The notes beneath the pieces are model-generated. The model saw only the letters and a program-made list of their open reading frames with translations. It did no database searches and was not told the origin of the DNA. Source: Rachycentron canadum (lineage: Eukaryota; Chordata; Actinopteri; Carangiformes; Rachycentridae). Taken from it: a DNA stretch of 64,000 nt. The translations under genes and the position numbers were made by a program. Shown piece after piece: positions 35,132-48,568 of this stretch. The DNA lies in NCBI GenBank assembly GCA_038496675.1, contig CM076662.1, positions 14,202,645-14,266,644 of the forward strand, written 5' to 3'. Position 1 is the stretch's first letter, and every line of letters starts with the position of its first letter.

Positions 35132-35960
35132 TGTATGCATGTAAAGAGTGTGTCACAGCAAGACCAACTAAGGCAAGCAGCGACATTAGCACCCCTGAAA
35201 TAGCTTGGCAGGCATTTTAATTGCTTTACCCTGCAATGGCTCAAAATGTTATTGGTATAAAAAAACAAAAGGGTGAAACCTTTCCCAGGCGTAGGATTAC
35301 CAAAAACATTAATCGTACGTCATGGACATGGAGCCTCTCTCAGTTAGTGCTAAATTCCATGACTTAAATAGAACAATAAATACCTGGATAGATGGATTTT
35401 ATTTCTCTATTGTTGTCTCTGATCTTTGCCCCTTTCCTTCCTCATTCTATCCTCTCACCTTAACCCCATTTTTCTTTCAAACTTTTTCTTCCATCATTGA
35501 GGCCCTAATTACTGCCATGCAATGCCATATCCATTATGGGATTAGAGTATGGCTGTGGCTCTGAGTGAAAATTTATGATGTACGCTGGCATGATCTTTGC
35601 CTTTAATCACTGTAAATGGAATAGCAGAGTTATGTGCTGTATGAGTAGGAAACTTCGCACAAACACAGGAAGCTCAGTGTTTCTCACCAAGGGCAGAAGT
35701 CTTTACTGCGGCGCTGCAGGGGCTGATGGGACACTCAGATTAACTGAGGCCAAAGAACCTGCAGTTCCTAAACTTCATTGTTACCCAGGCTTTCTACAGA
35801 AAGACATCGGCACACAGATCTGCAAAGTATGGTGTTTACACCGCATGCTAAACGTTAAAAGTAGATATATTGTACGTTGCATTCTGGCTTTGAATGCTGA
35901 CACATTCCCTGTGTAATAATTTAATAATAAGTACTCGACTCAATGACGTAAAATGTCTTG

Positions 35961-36067
35961 AGAATGGAAGTTAATTTTTTTAAATGGCCTGAAGATGAGT
36001 CATCACAAATGACAACCCATTTGTGATGACTCATATTCATGCCATTTAAAAAATTCACTTCCGTTCT
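35961..36067. repeat. Large hairpin with ~50-bp arms
   Basis: The left arm 35961-36011 and right arm 36018-36067 are reverse complements with a handful of mismatches and one extra T, around a six-base loop. The inner 17 bp (atgagtcatcacaaatg and its complement) match perfectly and put an AP-1-like TGAGTCA in each arm. It is most likely a foldback or MITE-type element. A microRNA-like precursor is possible but unsupported. Confidence 0.8.
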
Positions 36068-36093
36068 AAGGTTATGTATTATACCATAACCTT
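36068..36093. repeat. 9-bp-arm inverted repeat next to the large hairpin
   Basis: AAGGTTATG (36068-36076) and CATAACCTT (36085-36093) flank TATTATAC. It abuts the right arm of the 35961-36067 hairpin. Confidence 0.75.
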
Positions 36094-38172
36094 AAAGTCT
36101 CAAAAACATTGAGGAGTCAATACCATCAATCATGCTTCATCAAACCAAACATGTGTTGGTAACAGTGTTTCAGAGATAAAAACACACTGCTCTGTGTTTC
36201 GTAGCACTTAAACACTTAACAATGACGTTGTGATGTACATCCAACCTAGAGGCTTTATAAACACCAAGTTACCTCTGTGCTCCTTCGTGTAATACAGATG
36301 TTAGGAAACGTGCACCCTAGTGCAGATTTGAGGTCCAACAGAGACCTCTGTTGGTAAATAAATGTTACGCCGTTTGCAGTCTCTACAAAGCACATTCATG
36401 TGGCTGAAATATCCATTTTGTTTTTACATATACTTAAGTCTAAGTCAAAGAAAATCATACACAAATCACAAACCTTCACAGCCTAAAAGTAAATGATTTA
36501 CAGACCATTTACTCTGATTTAGAATAATTTAACATGATATTTCTTTTTTTTATGACCATGAACATGATTGAGTTACTGATGATCATTATTTTAATCTTTT
36601 TCAAACTAGACCTGACAGACTCAGTGATAATCTACTACTGAAAACCTGCAGGTTTATAGATGAGATCAAATGGTATTTTTGCCATCTCAGGCTCTAGCGT
36701 TGCAGCAGCTCTGTCAAAGATTTTTTATTGTTCCCAGTTACTGTCAAACATTTCTGTGGACGTACAACCTGTTAAAAGTAAAGTAACAAAATTATATTGT
36801 GTAAATTTACCAAGGTGGATGTTCCCTATTCTCTGCATGAAAATCTCATCTTCTCATCTAATCTTTTATATACTTGATAATGCATGTGTGAAATGTGGCC
36901 GTGTGCTACCGTTTCATGTGTTTCTTTGGTAGTAGCTACCAATGTCATTTCCCTTGGATTAAATTGTCTGTCACTTCATGGTAATTTGGCTGCTTCAGCA
37001 TCATTAACTCATCATGTCTCACAGTCGTGTGGCTGTGTGTCTAGTTTACAGTTTTAATACCTAACCTTTTGTTGTGCTCACACTGTGTCTTATCCCAAAT
37101 TAAGTTGTGTTTACTCAAATGTATGTACTGAACACCTGATACAGAAAGAATATCTGCATGGGAGCATCGTTTGTTATCTGGGCCTACAATAAACCTGCCT
37201 GAAAATGAAGGGTATATAAAAAGGTCATCAGAGGTCAGTGTGGGTCCAGGAGCATTTCTTTCTCCTTTTAATGACTGTTTAACATCACTTTATTTAAAGA
37301 TCTGAGGGGGCAACGACAGAAAACTTTTTTTTCTTCTTTATCTTTTCCGCACACCCATTTTCAAACAAAGTGATGATTAATTTAATAAACGAGCAATATC
37401 TGCATCAAGACTATCTGTAAAATATTCAATCCCTCATCATCCCCTGAGTCCTGCTTCTCGTGAACTCTTCATCAAAATGTGCTGGACGTGCTCATGCATA
37501 TATAGGCCACTGAGGATGCCATCCAAAAACCACTAGATGGCATATTTAATTGGGTTATGGCCAAAACCAGCAGACGCAATGCATGTCAAACAGACAGATG
37601 GCGCAATTGCTGCAGAGATGCTGACTGGTACGATTCAGAAAGTGATCTATTTTCTCAAAACAAACAGAGCCAGGCCCCATTCTGTCAGCGACCATAGATC
37701 ACTGTGCATACAACTGCGCCATGTGCAGATTCAGGAAGGAGCAACAGCGGCACTTTGGTGAAATAATGCGATGCAGGAAAGCTGCTCCAAAAGTTTCTAC
37801 GCCATCATGTGAAATCTTTTCCTGGAGGAATGTCTGGTGCAAACTGATGGCAAAAAAAAGAAAGTGTTGATTTCAGACTAATATTATTGTGCAGATCTGA
37901 CTGTTTTAGAGAGGCCGTGCCTGGTTTATGTAATTTTGGGATGCACTGTCAGAGGAGCGAGGGACGCTTCAGCAGTCAGGAAAAGGTATTGAAAAAAAAA
38001 GAAAAAAGAAAAAAAAAAGCACGTATTCCTGACAGCCCATTGGTCCAAATTTTCCCTGTGCTGCCACAATACTGCACACACGTGACCTCCCTGTTTTCAC
38101 ACAGTTAAACGCATGTACTTAAAAGACAGGCCACTACCATTCACCAGCACAAGCACGACTAACACAGCATTA

Positions 38173-38187
38173 ATGTCAGAAAGGTAA
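38173..38187 (+). CDS. Upstream ORF before CABLES1, overlapping a donor-like site
   Basis: ATG TCA GAA AGG TAA, four residues, ending 39 bases before the CABLES1 start. The same bases contain a consensus donor AAG|GTAAGA at 38183/38184. It is not known whether it is in the mRNA. Confidence 0.3.
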   Translation: MSER

Positions 38188-38226
38188 GATCTCTGCTGCG
38201 GGGACTCGGATCGCTGGACGCGGACC

Positions 38227-38834
38227 ATGGCGGCTGCCACGAGCAGCAACACATCCACAGCCACGCTTCAGATAAAGCACCCCAGCATCGAGCATACGCG
38301 GAAACGCATAGACCCGAGGAGGAGGCAAGCGGCGCTGTCTTTTCTCAGCAACATTTCTCTGGATGGACGACCCGTGCAAGACGAGGCGGACAATCAAAAC
38401 GAAGAGGATGGCTCGCTTGAACCCAGGACTAGACAGAGCCTGGTTTCCCCGGAGCGCTCGGCGTGCGGGGCCGCTGGCGCCGGAGCTGCGGCTGCCGCCG
38501 CTGCTGCGGCGGCGGCGGCGGCGGCAGCCGCCACCACGGCCGCCCAGGCGCTCGCGTTTGCGAACCAGGCTCTGCTCGCCAGCAGCAGCAGTCGGGCCAG
38601 CTTCGGGACGGGCTCCGCCGCTGCCCCGACGGCGGGCACAGACACGGAGGGCGACGCTTTCGTGTCCTCGGCGTTCAGCTCGCCTTTCTCCGCGGTCCCA
38701 GCCTCGACCAGGGGGAGGCTGCAGACCTACACTCAGGGAATCCTTCCTGCCTCCTACTCCAGACAGTCCTCCCAAAGCTACTGCCTGGAGGGCGGACAGA
38801 TAGCCAACTCTGCCATAGAGCTACAGAGGTCAAG
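38227..38834 (+). CDS. CABLES1: CABLES1 exon 1
   Basis: The start ATG at 38227 has a good context (ggaccATGG). Donor TCAAG|GTAACG after 38834, phase 2. The exon is GC-rich and codes for the Ala run. It ends with ILPASYSRQSSQSYCLEGG and ELQRSR, like the human exon end. Because it is GC-rich, all frames stay open here, but only this one matches the family. Confidence 0.9.
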
Positions 38835-41800
38835 GTAACGGTGTAAACATCGATGCTGGCTGATTTTATTTTATTTTTTTTTGGGGGGGGGTGGGGGGGT
38901 TGTTTTGTTGGTGTTATGTTGATGGTAAATATTCATGCTCGTCTGCAGGATTCTGCAGTTAGGCCATTGTTTGCTTGCTTATCATTATGAGCAAACTTAG
39001 CCTTACCCCCCCCCCAAAAGATTTCAAAAGTGTGCTAGTGCAAGAAGTATGCATAAGGAGCAGTCAGTCATCTTGTGTGTTTGGTAAGAGTTAGAATAAA
39101 ATTCCACTGTCACGCCCCTTGTTGCATTTTATTCTGCTGGTTTCATTTCCAGCCCTCAGTCAGCCATCATTTCTTTTATGAATCAGTTCATTCATTTAAA
39201 GGTGCGAGACCGAATTCACACACTGTGTTTGGACCCTCTAATGGGTTAAGTGTGTTTCCTCGCTGACCACAGGCCTGAATGAATGAATGAACTCTAGGAA
39301 CAGTTTTCTTCCAGATTTCCTACAGTCAGCTGTTTTTTGTTTTTTTTTGTTTTGTTCTTTTTTTTTTTTTTTGCTTTTGGTTTCCAAGCAAGGCAATCGG
39401 CCTGGACACAACAATACACAGCAGGAGGAGAAAGTTCAGTAGTTTGTATATTTACTCCATGTAGATGGTTTCAGGCCCAATGACTCACTGGTCTGCACAG
39501 GAAGAAATACATTCAGGATGATCACAGGTCCAACAGCTGTGGAGGCGTAACCTAGTTCCCCAGGAGAGGAGAGTCAGCAGCACACCTCATCAGTTTCTTT
39601 TTGAGTTTATGTTTTGTACATGTTCTCATGCTCTATGTCAAATCTGCTGGACCTCAAATTATTTTTAGTGAATGTCTTTCCAAGGCCTGGCACACACCTG
39701 CTGTCTCCTTGGCATGACGCAAACATCCTGTAACTCTACACCCATGTTCATATACGTATGGAGCAGCAAGTCCATGTTGGATGTCTTTTGTTTTCCCTCT
39801 TTGTTGGCTTTGTCCTCACTTGGGAGGCACAAGGAGAGGATGGAGGGTCTCGCCTCGCAGCGGGACATCTGTCAGTAACAGTCGTCTTGTGGCTCTCTCA
39901 CTGTCAGAGCCTGCTGTCAAATCTTTTCTGCTCCCCTCTCCATTCAGAGTCCCCTCTCTTAACCAAACCCTCTCCTCACACTGGTGTCTCTACCCTACTT
40001 CTCAGGAAACTCTGCTTCATGGTGAAACACGCAGTAAGCATCTAGTTCCTCTTCCTGACCTCATGAAAGTTGCGCTGCTGAATTAACATCTTCCAAAGGT
40101 CTTAAGCTGTACTGTAAGGGTTGCACAACACTCAAGACATCACCAGTCTTATAAGTGAAAGACTATCTATAGGACACAGAAAGGGCAAAATAACAGAAGC
40201 ACCTTTCAGTGAAGTACAACGGCTCCAGAAATAAGCAAATGAAGTAACACACAGGCACATACTTGACAAAGCATTCTCACCACAGCTCATGCAGTAGCAG
40301 TTTGATTGTGTTGCAATTGAATCTGTTTACATTTGCATCTTCCTGTGCATTTAAAAAATTCAAGATTGAACAATTAAAGTTTTTCATGGTTAACCTTGGA
40401 AACATCATATAACAAAATAGTATCATCAGAAAAACAAGAAACATGTGATATGATAGAAAGCTCCAGATCAAATGTTGTAAGTTGTTGTTGTTGTTGTTGT
40501 GCACATGTGCTTAAACTGCATTTGACAATGATACACTCTGTTAGATATAATGACTCATTTCTCTTTCACCACAGAATTGTCTGAAAAGTCTGAAAAATGC
40601 TGATGACAGTACAATCTCTGAGTTACCCACACTGCAACAAGACCTTACTCTGGGTATCAACATGTTTTTCTACACAACACAACTTATCTAATGTTAATAA
40701 CATGAACATACTTAGATACTACTTAAAATTAATTTTACTACAAAATTACTATCCAAATCAGAGATTAAATTACTCAAGTCAGTTTTTTGCATACACAGTA
40801 TTGCAAGTGTTGAGGTTCAATGCCCAGCTGTTGCATGTGTGGTGTCTGCTTCGTATTACACATCTCTGTTGTTGGTAACTACAGTATGAAATTCTTAAAC
40901 CCTGACTTGTACTCTGCTTTTGGGAATGTGTTTGGAGGACGTCCACGCACAATGAATTATAATGTTGAGAGGTAAGCAACCTGTTGATGGAGCGTGGCCA
41001 TATTCCACCGGCGTGCAGACAGACAAGCGCTCTGCACAGTGCCTGGTTTGTTTTCTGAGGGCAGCTGGTGGAAACGTGTCCAGAGGTCCCTGGCTGGGAG
41101 AGACAGGATGCCCAGGCTCTCTGAGAAGCAGCCTGGCTCTCAGCTCTGTATTTTCTGTCCTCCACTTCCTCTCCCAGGGGCATCAGAGACACACTCTCCA
41201 CTCAGACTTTTTGGCCTTCAGTCCCGCTCCCCATTCAGGAAGTCTCAGAGCCTTTGATGTGCCGCCAGAAAAGGCTCTCTCAGGCCAAGACCGCTTTAGA
41301 CCATATCCTAATCAGAATCTAATACATGAAAATGACGGGTGATTTTATATTCAGCTTTCCTTCCACTCAGCGATCATTCATCATGAATCAGCACGCTAAG
41401 AGCCGTGCTTTAAATATAGTATACAGACCTATTACCATCTGGCCTTGTCTGCCTAAGGTGCAGAGCTATTTTAATTCCATCCTTTCCCCACTAACACAGG
41501 CAGGCCGAGTCTCCTCACGTCTTCTTTTAGTTAGGTTCCCATCAACATGAGAGAGTGCAAAATCGTGTCTTTAACAAGATTTTTTTTTTTTTTTAGCTTG
41601 AGGCACTGTGAAGCTGTGGCAGGAAAACAAGCAGCACAAGCCGTCATAATGGCCCTGTGGAGTTTTTGTGCGATTGGTTCACATACTTTTGGTCATGATG
41701 TTGATTGTTGTTCGCTGAGGTCATGGTTGGCATAATCACAGGCTTACATAAGCATGCTTCATTTTCCCTCAGAGTCTCTCAGCGCCTGAGCTGTCAACAA

Positions 41801-44800
41801 ATGCTTAGAAATGTTCACAAGATTTGAATGCAACAAGGGTCAGCATGTGTTTTACCTCATGTGTGTTCTAGTTGGACCCCAGAGTTAAATTTCCACATTA
41901 TGATCTGTTCGGTTCCTCGCCCTGAACAGCTAACAGCCATATATTTCTTTTAAACACAGCAGAGCCCTTTTGTGTTTCTTTTCCTTTATCCTCCCTTTTT
42001 TTCCCCCATTTATTTTTTTCAAATCTGCTGACACATCTCATTTACCTTCCTGGTGCGTTTGAGGATCAGAGAGGCTGAACTGCTCTGACTGGATTTTTAT
42101 TATTTATATATTTCCTTATCAGAATAATCACATTTCCGTTTTCCGGGGCTGTATTTGTGTGAAAAAGCCCAGAACATTACATTTATTTCCATTCAGTGAT
42201 TCAACTGGCAAAATAGAAGAATATGTCCTGTGGCAAGCTGCCAATAGGGTGTACGTGTGTGGCTGCTTAATCTCCACATCTAAATAGGCCACTTGAATTT
42301 TATAGCTTTATTTTTTATATCACCACTGGACAGGATTATGAGTAAGTTTTTTTTCATTTCCCAAAGAATGTTATTGTGTCTGCAGTACCTACCTTAATGC
42401 AGAATGGGTTGCATTTTTGAAAAATGCTTAAAGAAAGGTACTAGAGGCAACAGTCTCAATTGTTTCAAAGACACAGAGGAATGCCTGTTGTGGCTCCTTT
42501 TGCCTCTGATTTATACTGAAGCTTCTTTGAAGCATCTGACCGAGCCATGTTAATGTCAAACTGTATAGAAACGGGTTGTTTCTAGTTGGTATCGTTTGTG
42601 TCTAAAGTGAATAAGTGTCTTGGCTCGTGTTATTGTTTCCAGCCTGGAAAACATTTTTGCATTAAAAACATGTCCTGCTGTAGCTGTTCATCTACAGTGT
42701 CTGGATCAAAGTCCTCCTAAGCACTGTTCGCTTGATGAACTGGAAACAAGCCCATCAGCCAAGTTGTGAATGATTATTTTTATTTTTATTTTTTTTTGAA
42801 GGAAAGTAACGATTCACAGAGATTTGGACTGGAAAGATGGCAAAATGTCACACAGAATGGAGACGGACGCTTACATTGAGAGGTTATGTTTTCCTAGTCA
42901 AAGATTTAGGATACAGTAATTTTATAGTAGTAGTTTGTTTTTGTTTTGTTTTTTGTTTTTTTTCAGTCCTCATGCCTATGTAGTTTAAAAGTGTTTGTTC
43001 AGTACAGTCATTTCCTCTGTCTTGTTTTTAATTTGTGCAAAAAAATTCAACTGCAGCTAAAGTGGGCCTTCAGCGATATAAGTGAAATCGAGTGGGCAGC
43101 TTCCAAACTTGCAAGCTTTTTTTGTGTGAAAGCTCATCTTTGCTACTCCGCTGCAGCTCAGCATGAAAACACTGTTTGGGGAATTACAGAGAGAAGTTTG
43201 TACTAAAACACTGTAGAGTATCCTTGGTGGAAACCCAGTTAATTGGGTTAACGCAGGCAGCTTCAAACTGTACATTTTTAATGTTAGGGATGATTTCATT
43301 ACCACTGTGGACAGGAGGAGAGATTACAGATTACAGAATTACAGTTTTAATGTAAATATTTGCACGAGTAAAATATTTAGATAGTATAGTTTTGATTTTT
43401 TTAAATAAATTTTATAGTTTTTTCAAAAAAAAAAAAAAATATAAAATTTACTTATTTGGTAGCACTCCAAGCTATCAACAACAAATATGACCTTCCTATG
43501 TTGCTATAAGTGTTGGCAAACAGTTCCTCATTTACATATTTAACAGACACTAGCAAACATGGAAACACCTTTACATTCATTTGGGGTTGTGTGTCTGACC
43601 ACCTAGTGAATGGAAGTCCAATATTCACTCTCATCTTATCTCTGTTTTGGCCTCCACCAACCACTGAGGGAAATATGTTTCTTTAGCTACTAAATGTGCT
43701 GCTATCTTCACCAGCCAGATGCTAAGTTTGTCTGTTGTTGCAGTCTGAGCAGGTAGGTAACAGTGAGTTTTTAAAGCTTGCTGAAAATATCTGCCTGCTG
43801 TCATTGTAAACAATGCTAATGGGAGCAGAGAGGGTGAACCAAAAGAAAAAAAATTGTGAGACATAAAGGTAAAACATTCATTTGACCCGTTGTTCACATG
43901 AAAATATTGATTAGAGCTTTAAGTTAAGTCTTCAAATAGAAACCCTTAATTCGAATCAGTGAAGGATTCAAGACTAAGATGAGATGATTTTTTTTTTTTT
44001 TTCTTTAATTTGCTTTCTCATTATCTGCAGATTGTTATCCATACAGAGGTCCTGTTTCATCCCTGAATAAGAATGGACATTTTCTCTCATGGCACAAATG
44101 GCTTTGAAAGCTTTCATCAAATTTTCATCAAAGTAGTGATGCACCCTCAGAGAAAATTAGAGGCCTACTCAGCCTGTCCACTTTTTCTTTATCCAGCCAA
44201 TCCATCTTTCAGGGTTGTTACTAAAGGAGGATGATGTAAGACTGACCATAAATCACGTGACCCCCACCACCCCCACTCATCTGACCTTCAGGCAGAGGTC
44301 AAGCCCCTTCATTATGACCCTCTCAGTGCACAGTAGCAGAGGCGGTGTTGATGTCATCTGCACATTGCTAAAATCATTTGCACTAAGAAGTGTACTGTTC
44401 ATGCCTTTTTATTGGAGCTTGGTGTTCCTTCCTCCTTTATGCTCATTAGGGCCATAATATACAGTGCAGAGTGTTAGCCAGAACAATGGCCCTCAGTTTC
44501 TTGTCTGCTTTCAACAGTCTGCCGCCTCACGATGTAAACACTTATCTCACCCCATCTCCTCCGGTATACTGACTTCAGTCAGCTTGTGTTGGTTTAAACC
44601 CTGGGAGATCCTCAAGTACAGAGTCATCTTTTGTTAATCTGTCCTCATGCTCTGTCGTTTATTAACCAGCCACTCTGCTTTACGCTTCGCTGTCTCTCCC
44701 TGTGGCTGAGATGCATAGGGAAGAGAGTCATCGGTGTCATCAGCTTCCCCCTCTGCTGCAGGGTCTACAGCATTTCAGCACCTTCTGATTTGTTTAAATA

Positions 44801-47800
44801 ATAAGTCCAAGAGGACGTACTATATCCATGGTGTGAACAGCCATTTGTTTGGGACCTTACTTGGCCCGGCAGAATAATAAGGCAGCTGCAGAGCTGTTTA
44901 GTGCTTGATGACAGACAGATCCTTTAAGAGAATATGACTTTGTTTTTTGACCATTAATGTGTTAATTTCTACTTATTTTTAATTGTGGCCACTTTGTAAG
45001 GCAGGTTAATGAGCTGGATTATGCTGTTATTGTGGTGCTAAACATGCAATTTTTGGAGCAGCTCAGGCTTACTTAGCTATCACATGTGGGTTTGTTTCTG
45101 ACGCTGGCAGCCAATCATGTAAAAGTGGTCCAGCAGAATTAGCCTGTTGAGTCGTGTAATAAAGTGTGAAATAAAGGACATCTGTGACAAAATGTGTTAT
45201 ACAAAGTGCTTTCAGAGCCAGATCGTTATCCTCTTAGCAGCTCAGATCCTGGAAAATTCTCTGATCTACACAAGCCCGAGGAGTGATCATTGACCACAAA
45301 GGCTCACAGTGGCGCTGATTGACTGACTCAACTGGTTTGTGTAAATTAACCACAGAACATACAGAAACTGGTGACAATTTAACACCATAGTTTGACCCTC
45401 ATGTTAAGGCCTTCAGTCACCGTGCTCGCACTTTGTTCCAGAGCTGGGCATCGAACATCAATTCTTTTTGAATACTGACCAAAACGTATACGCAAGCATC
45501 AGGTACCAAAAACTTTTTTTTTTTTTTTTGTTTTTTTGGGGGGGGGGTGCAAAATGGATTAGTTGACACTGATCTGCAGAATGGTTTAAAATATTCTGGC
45601 AAGGTTTCTCTGCAGTTGTTTAAAAGTACAGTGAGACGAATAGTAGCTGAGTGCAGCGTTGCTTTCCACTAAGTAGGTAACTAGACTGACCTCAATTTGT
45701 GTGGAAAATGACCTATTATGGATTTTCATTGATGACTTTTTCCATTTCAGGTATTATTGTGGGACAGACTTTGATTGACTGTATTGCCATTTCATCAAAA
45801 CGTGCATGCCACATGCTCATGTATTTGCTATGGGGGAAAAAGATGGTTGTGTTTGTTGTTGCCAAAGTTGGTTCATCTAAGAGCTGTTGAATGACAGTTG
45901 GTCCTGTAAGACTTTGGTTTTGATAATGTCTTCATTTCCCCTAACCTCAAACTTCTCCTCTGTCTGCCTTCTCAGACGAAGACTCATCTCCCAGCGCTCT
46001 TCGCTTGAAACGCTAGAGGACATTGAGGAAAATGCTCCTCTGCGCAGGTAGTAAACTCCACAGAATTACCCTTCTCATTCACGTTGTGTGGTCCATGTAA
46101 TGTATCCCCACTGGCACAGTTTCTCTGCTTTTCTCAATGCTAAAGTTGTGCATTTATTTTACACCTTAGATGCCGAACCCTATCAGGTTCACCCCGACCA
46201 AAGAGCTTCAAGAAAGTCCACTTCATAAAGAACATGAGGCAACATGATATGCGGAATGGAAGGTATGAAGGCAAACAACGCCATCCTTTAGTCAATACAA
46301 GTCCTCAGTGCATAATGGCAGCCTGCCCCAGTCAATGAACTGCAGTTTGATGTTTCTCACATTACAAGCCACATTGCAGACAAGCAGGCCTTGCTCATTT
46401 ACAACATGTTCTGACTTCTAAGTATAAAGCATGTCTATATTGAATATATTGTTTATGTTTTTGTTTTTTTAAGTTAATGCTAAATCACCTATATTTGTGT
46501 TTAACAAGCACTTATCCAGCTCACAAATCCCTAGATCCAGACAATTGTTGGTGCAGTGGTGTTAATGTTGACGCCTTACTTGTTGGGCAGAAAGAAACCA
46601 AAAGACAGATTGTTTTTTAATGTAGGCCCGGAGACCAACAATGCTCTGGTTATTTTCAGCTTTTGGCATTGAAAGGTTATTAAGTTAGCATTTTTTTCAT
46701 GGTATTTTGTGATGCAGAGTATAATATTGGGTATTTTTATTATTAATATATTCATTAAATTGTCAGTTTATTTTTTATTTTTTTGCTTGACACAGTGAAG
46801 TGGATCTCATGTCAAAGCTAGAACCTCTGCTTTATACAATGACAGTACCATCTTGATTAGTTCCACTTTTAGTTCCACGTTTAATCAGTCAATAGGTAAA
46901 GTTGCTTTTCCTCATCCAAATCTACGTCTGATGTGGAAAAATAATGAGCTGGATTTGATTAACTGATTTTAAATCAATTGGCATATCATATTACGCCCTA
47001 ATGATGATTTGGGCAGAGTAGTGATATTCATCATGTGTCTGTGACTTGCAGCTATTAAAAGAAGTAATTTCAAGGTTGTTATAGTGTTATTTAAAGTAGG
47101 TGACATTCACTGAGAAATATGTCTGACTGCACACTGTTTACAAGTTTTTAAAAATACCTGAAATTTAAATTGAAGTTATTAAAGAAATAAGATTTTGCAG
47201 CAAAAATGCATCTTTGTTGCTCCCAAACCACTGACCACGTGCAACAATGCTACAAAACAACACACACTGTCTTAACTGAATTTTCAGTTCATTCTCTCCA
47301 TCTTTAGTTCTTACTGTACACTTTTTCCAACTTTGACCTGTGGATCTTGTCAGATAGACATTGATTAGCTTGTTTACCATTTTTGTTTTTATAGGATAGT
47401 CCTTATCAGTGGCAGAAGATCCTTCTATAGTGTATTTTCTGTCCTGCCCTATCGAGATTGTAGCCAAGCAGGGTATGTATCCGACAGCATGCCGAACTTT
47501 GTAACTTCCTCCAGCCTGTGCTCCCTCTTTCCTTTTGTTTTCTCATCCCTCTTCTTCTGTGGATGTACTCTTCTCTGACTGGTGCATACATCGCTGAGGG
47601 TTGGTTTTGGTGGATGCATTTTTACACTTAAAAAAAAAAAAAAAAGGAAACATTGGGCTGAAATGGGCTTTAAAGGCTTATCACTATGTAGCCTAATGCT
47701 TGTTGCTTGTATTGCTTTTTCCACAATGCCTCAGGTGGCTTTTGGGCACTCATCCTTTTTGTTCAAGTCAACCCATTTTTGTCTGTTGCTGGCTTTGCTA

Positions 47801-48512
47801 TGTAGCATTTAAGACTCACCTTTCCTGGGTTCTTGCTCTCCTTGGATTTCGACATTTTAACCCTTAACCTGAACATGTTGTTCATTGGTCTAATCATCCT
47901 CGATGTTGGCAGACTGGTACATCTATTATGAGAACACAGTCTTGAGAGTTTGTTGTGAACCATGTTTTGTTTATTGTAAATCTGTGTTTAGAGTTTCCAT
48001 TTCTCGAAAGTAGAACATGTAGAACAGAAAACATCTCTGGGTTATCTGTAGATGTTTGGTTCTCTTTTTAAAGGGACACAAAGCTCTAGGTAATAACAAA
48101 CCCGCATGGCTTGCATGGGGATGGGTCCGGTATGGTTGGTCCCCTTGGTCCTGATGCCCCCCTGTGACATAAAACAGTGTGTTTTGGAGGAAGTGAAAGA
48201 GAAAGAGGACAGAAACACCAGAGAATACAATGCACCGAAAGAAAAGCTTCACACCGGGGCTTAGTGAAGAGCATAAAAGGGTCAATCCATTTGTGGAATT
48301 TCCTAAGCCAGCCGATCAGTGCAAGGTCAAGGGATAATAAACCCCCAGGCCACTTATGGAAAGTTTGACAACTCGTAGTTGCTAATTGACAGTTTACAGT
48401 TCGACTTTGGTTGGCTCTGTTAAGGTTTTTTTTATGGCAGAACAACCTTTTATTTAGGTGTGCATGATATTCAATATTAATTCTTGGGCTTAAGATTTGG
48501 TTTAAAATCAAT

Positions 48513-48568
<56 letters not shown>

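Larger units (their letters stand above)
29720..38170. other. Intergenic DNA upstream of CABLES1
   Basis: No gene was recognised over about 8.4 kb. Listed separately are repeats at 30525, 31030, 31335 and 34260, GT microsatellites at 32228 and 35110, and hairpins at 35961 and 36068. A poly(A) run lies at about 33089-33104. The AT-rich remainder shows no exon-like frame. Confidence 0.5.

Noticed and set aside
1..38170. miR-1 and miR-133 genes, which lie near GATA6 (in MIB1) in vertebrates
   Set aside because: I looked for their mature sequences on both strands by eye and found none.
38176..38846. Other long open frames over CABLES1 exon 1, including a 199-codon one on the minus strand
   Set aside because: They arise from GC-rich, stop-poor sequence; only the frame from 38227 matches a known family and splices in phase.
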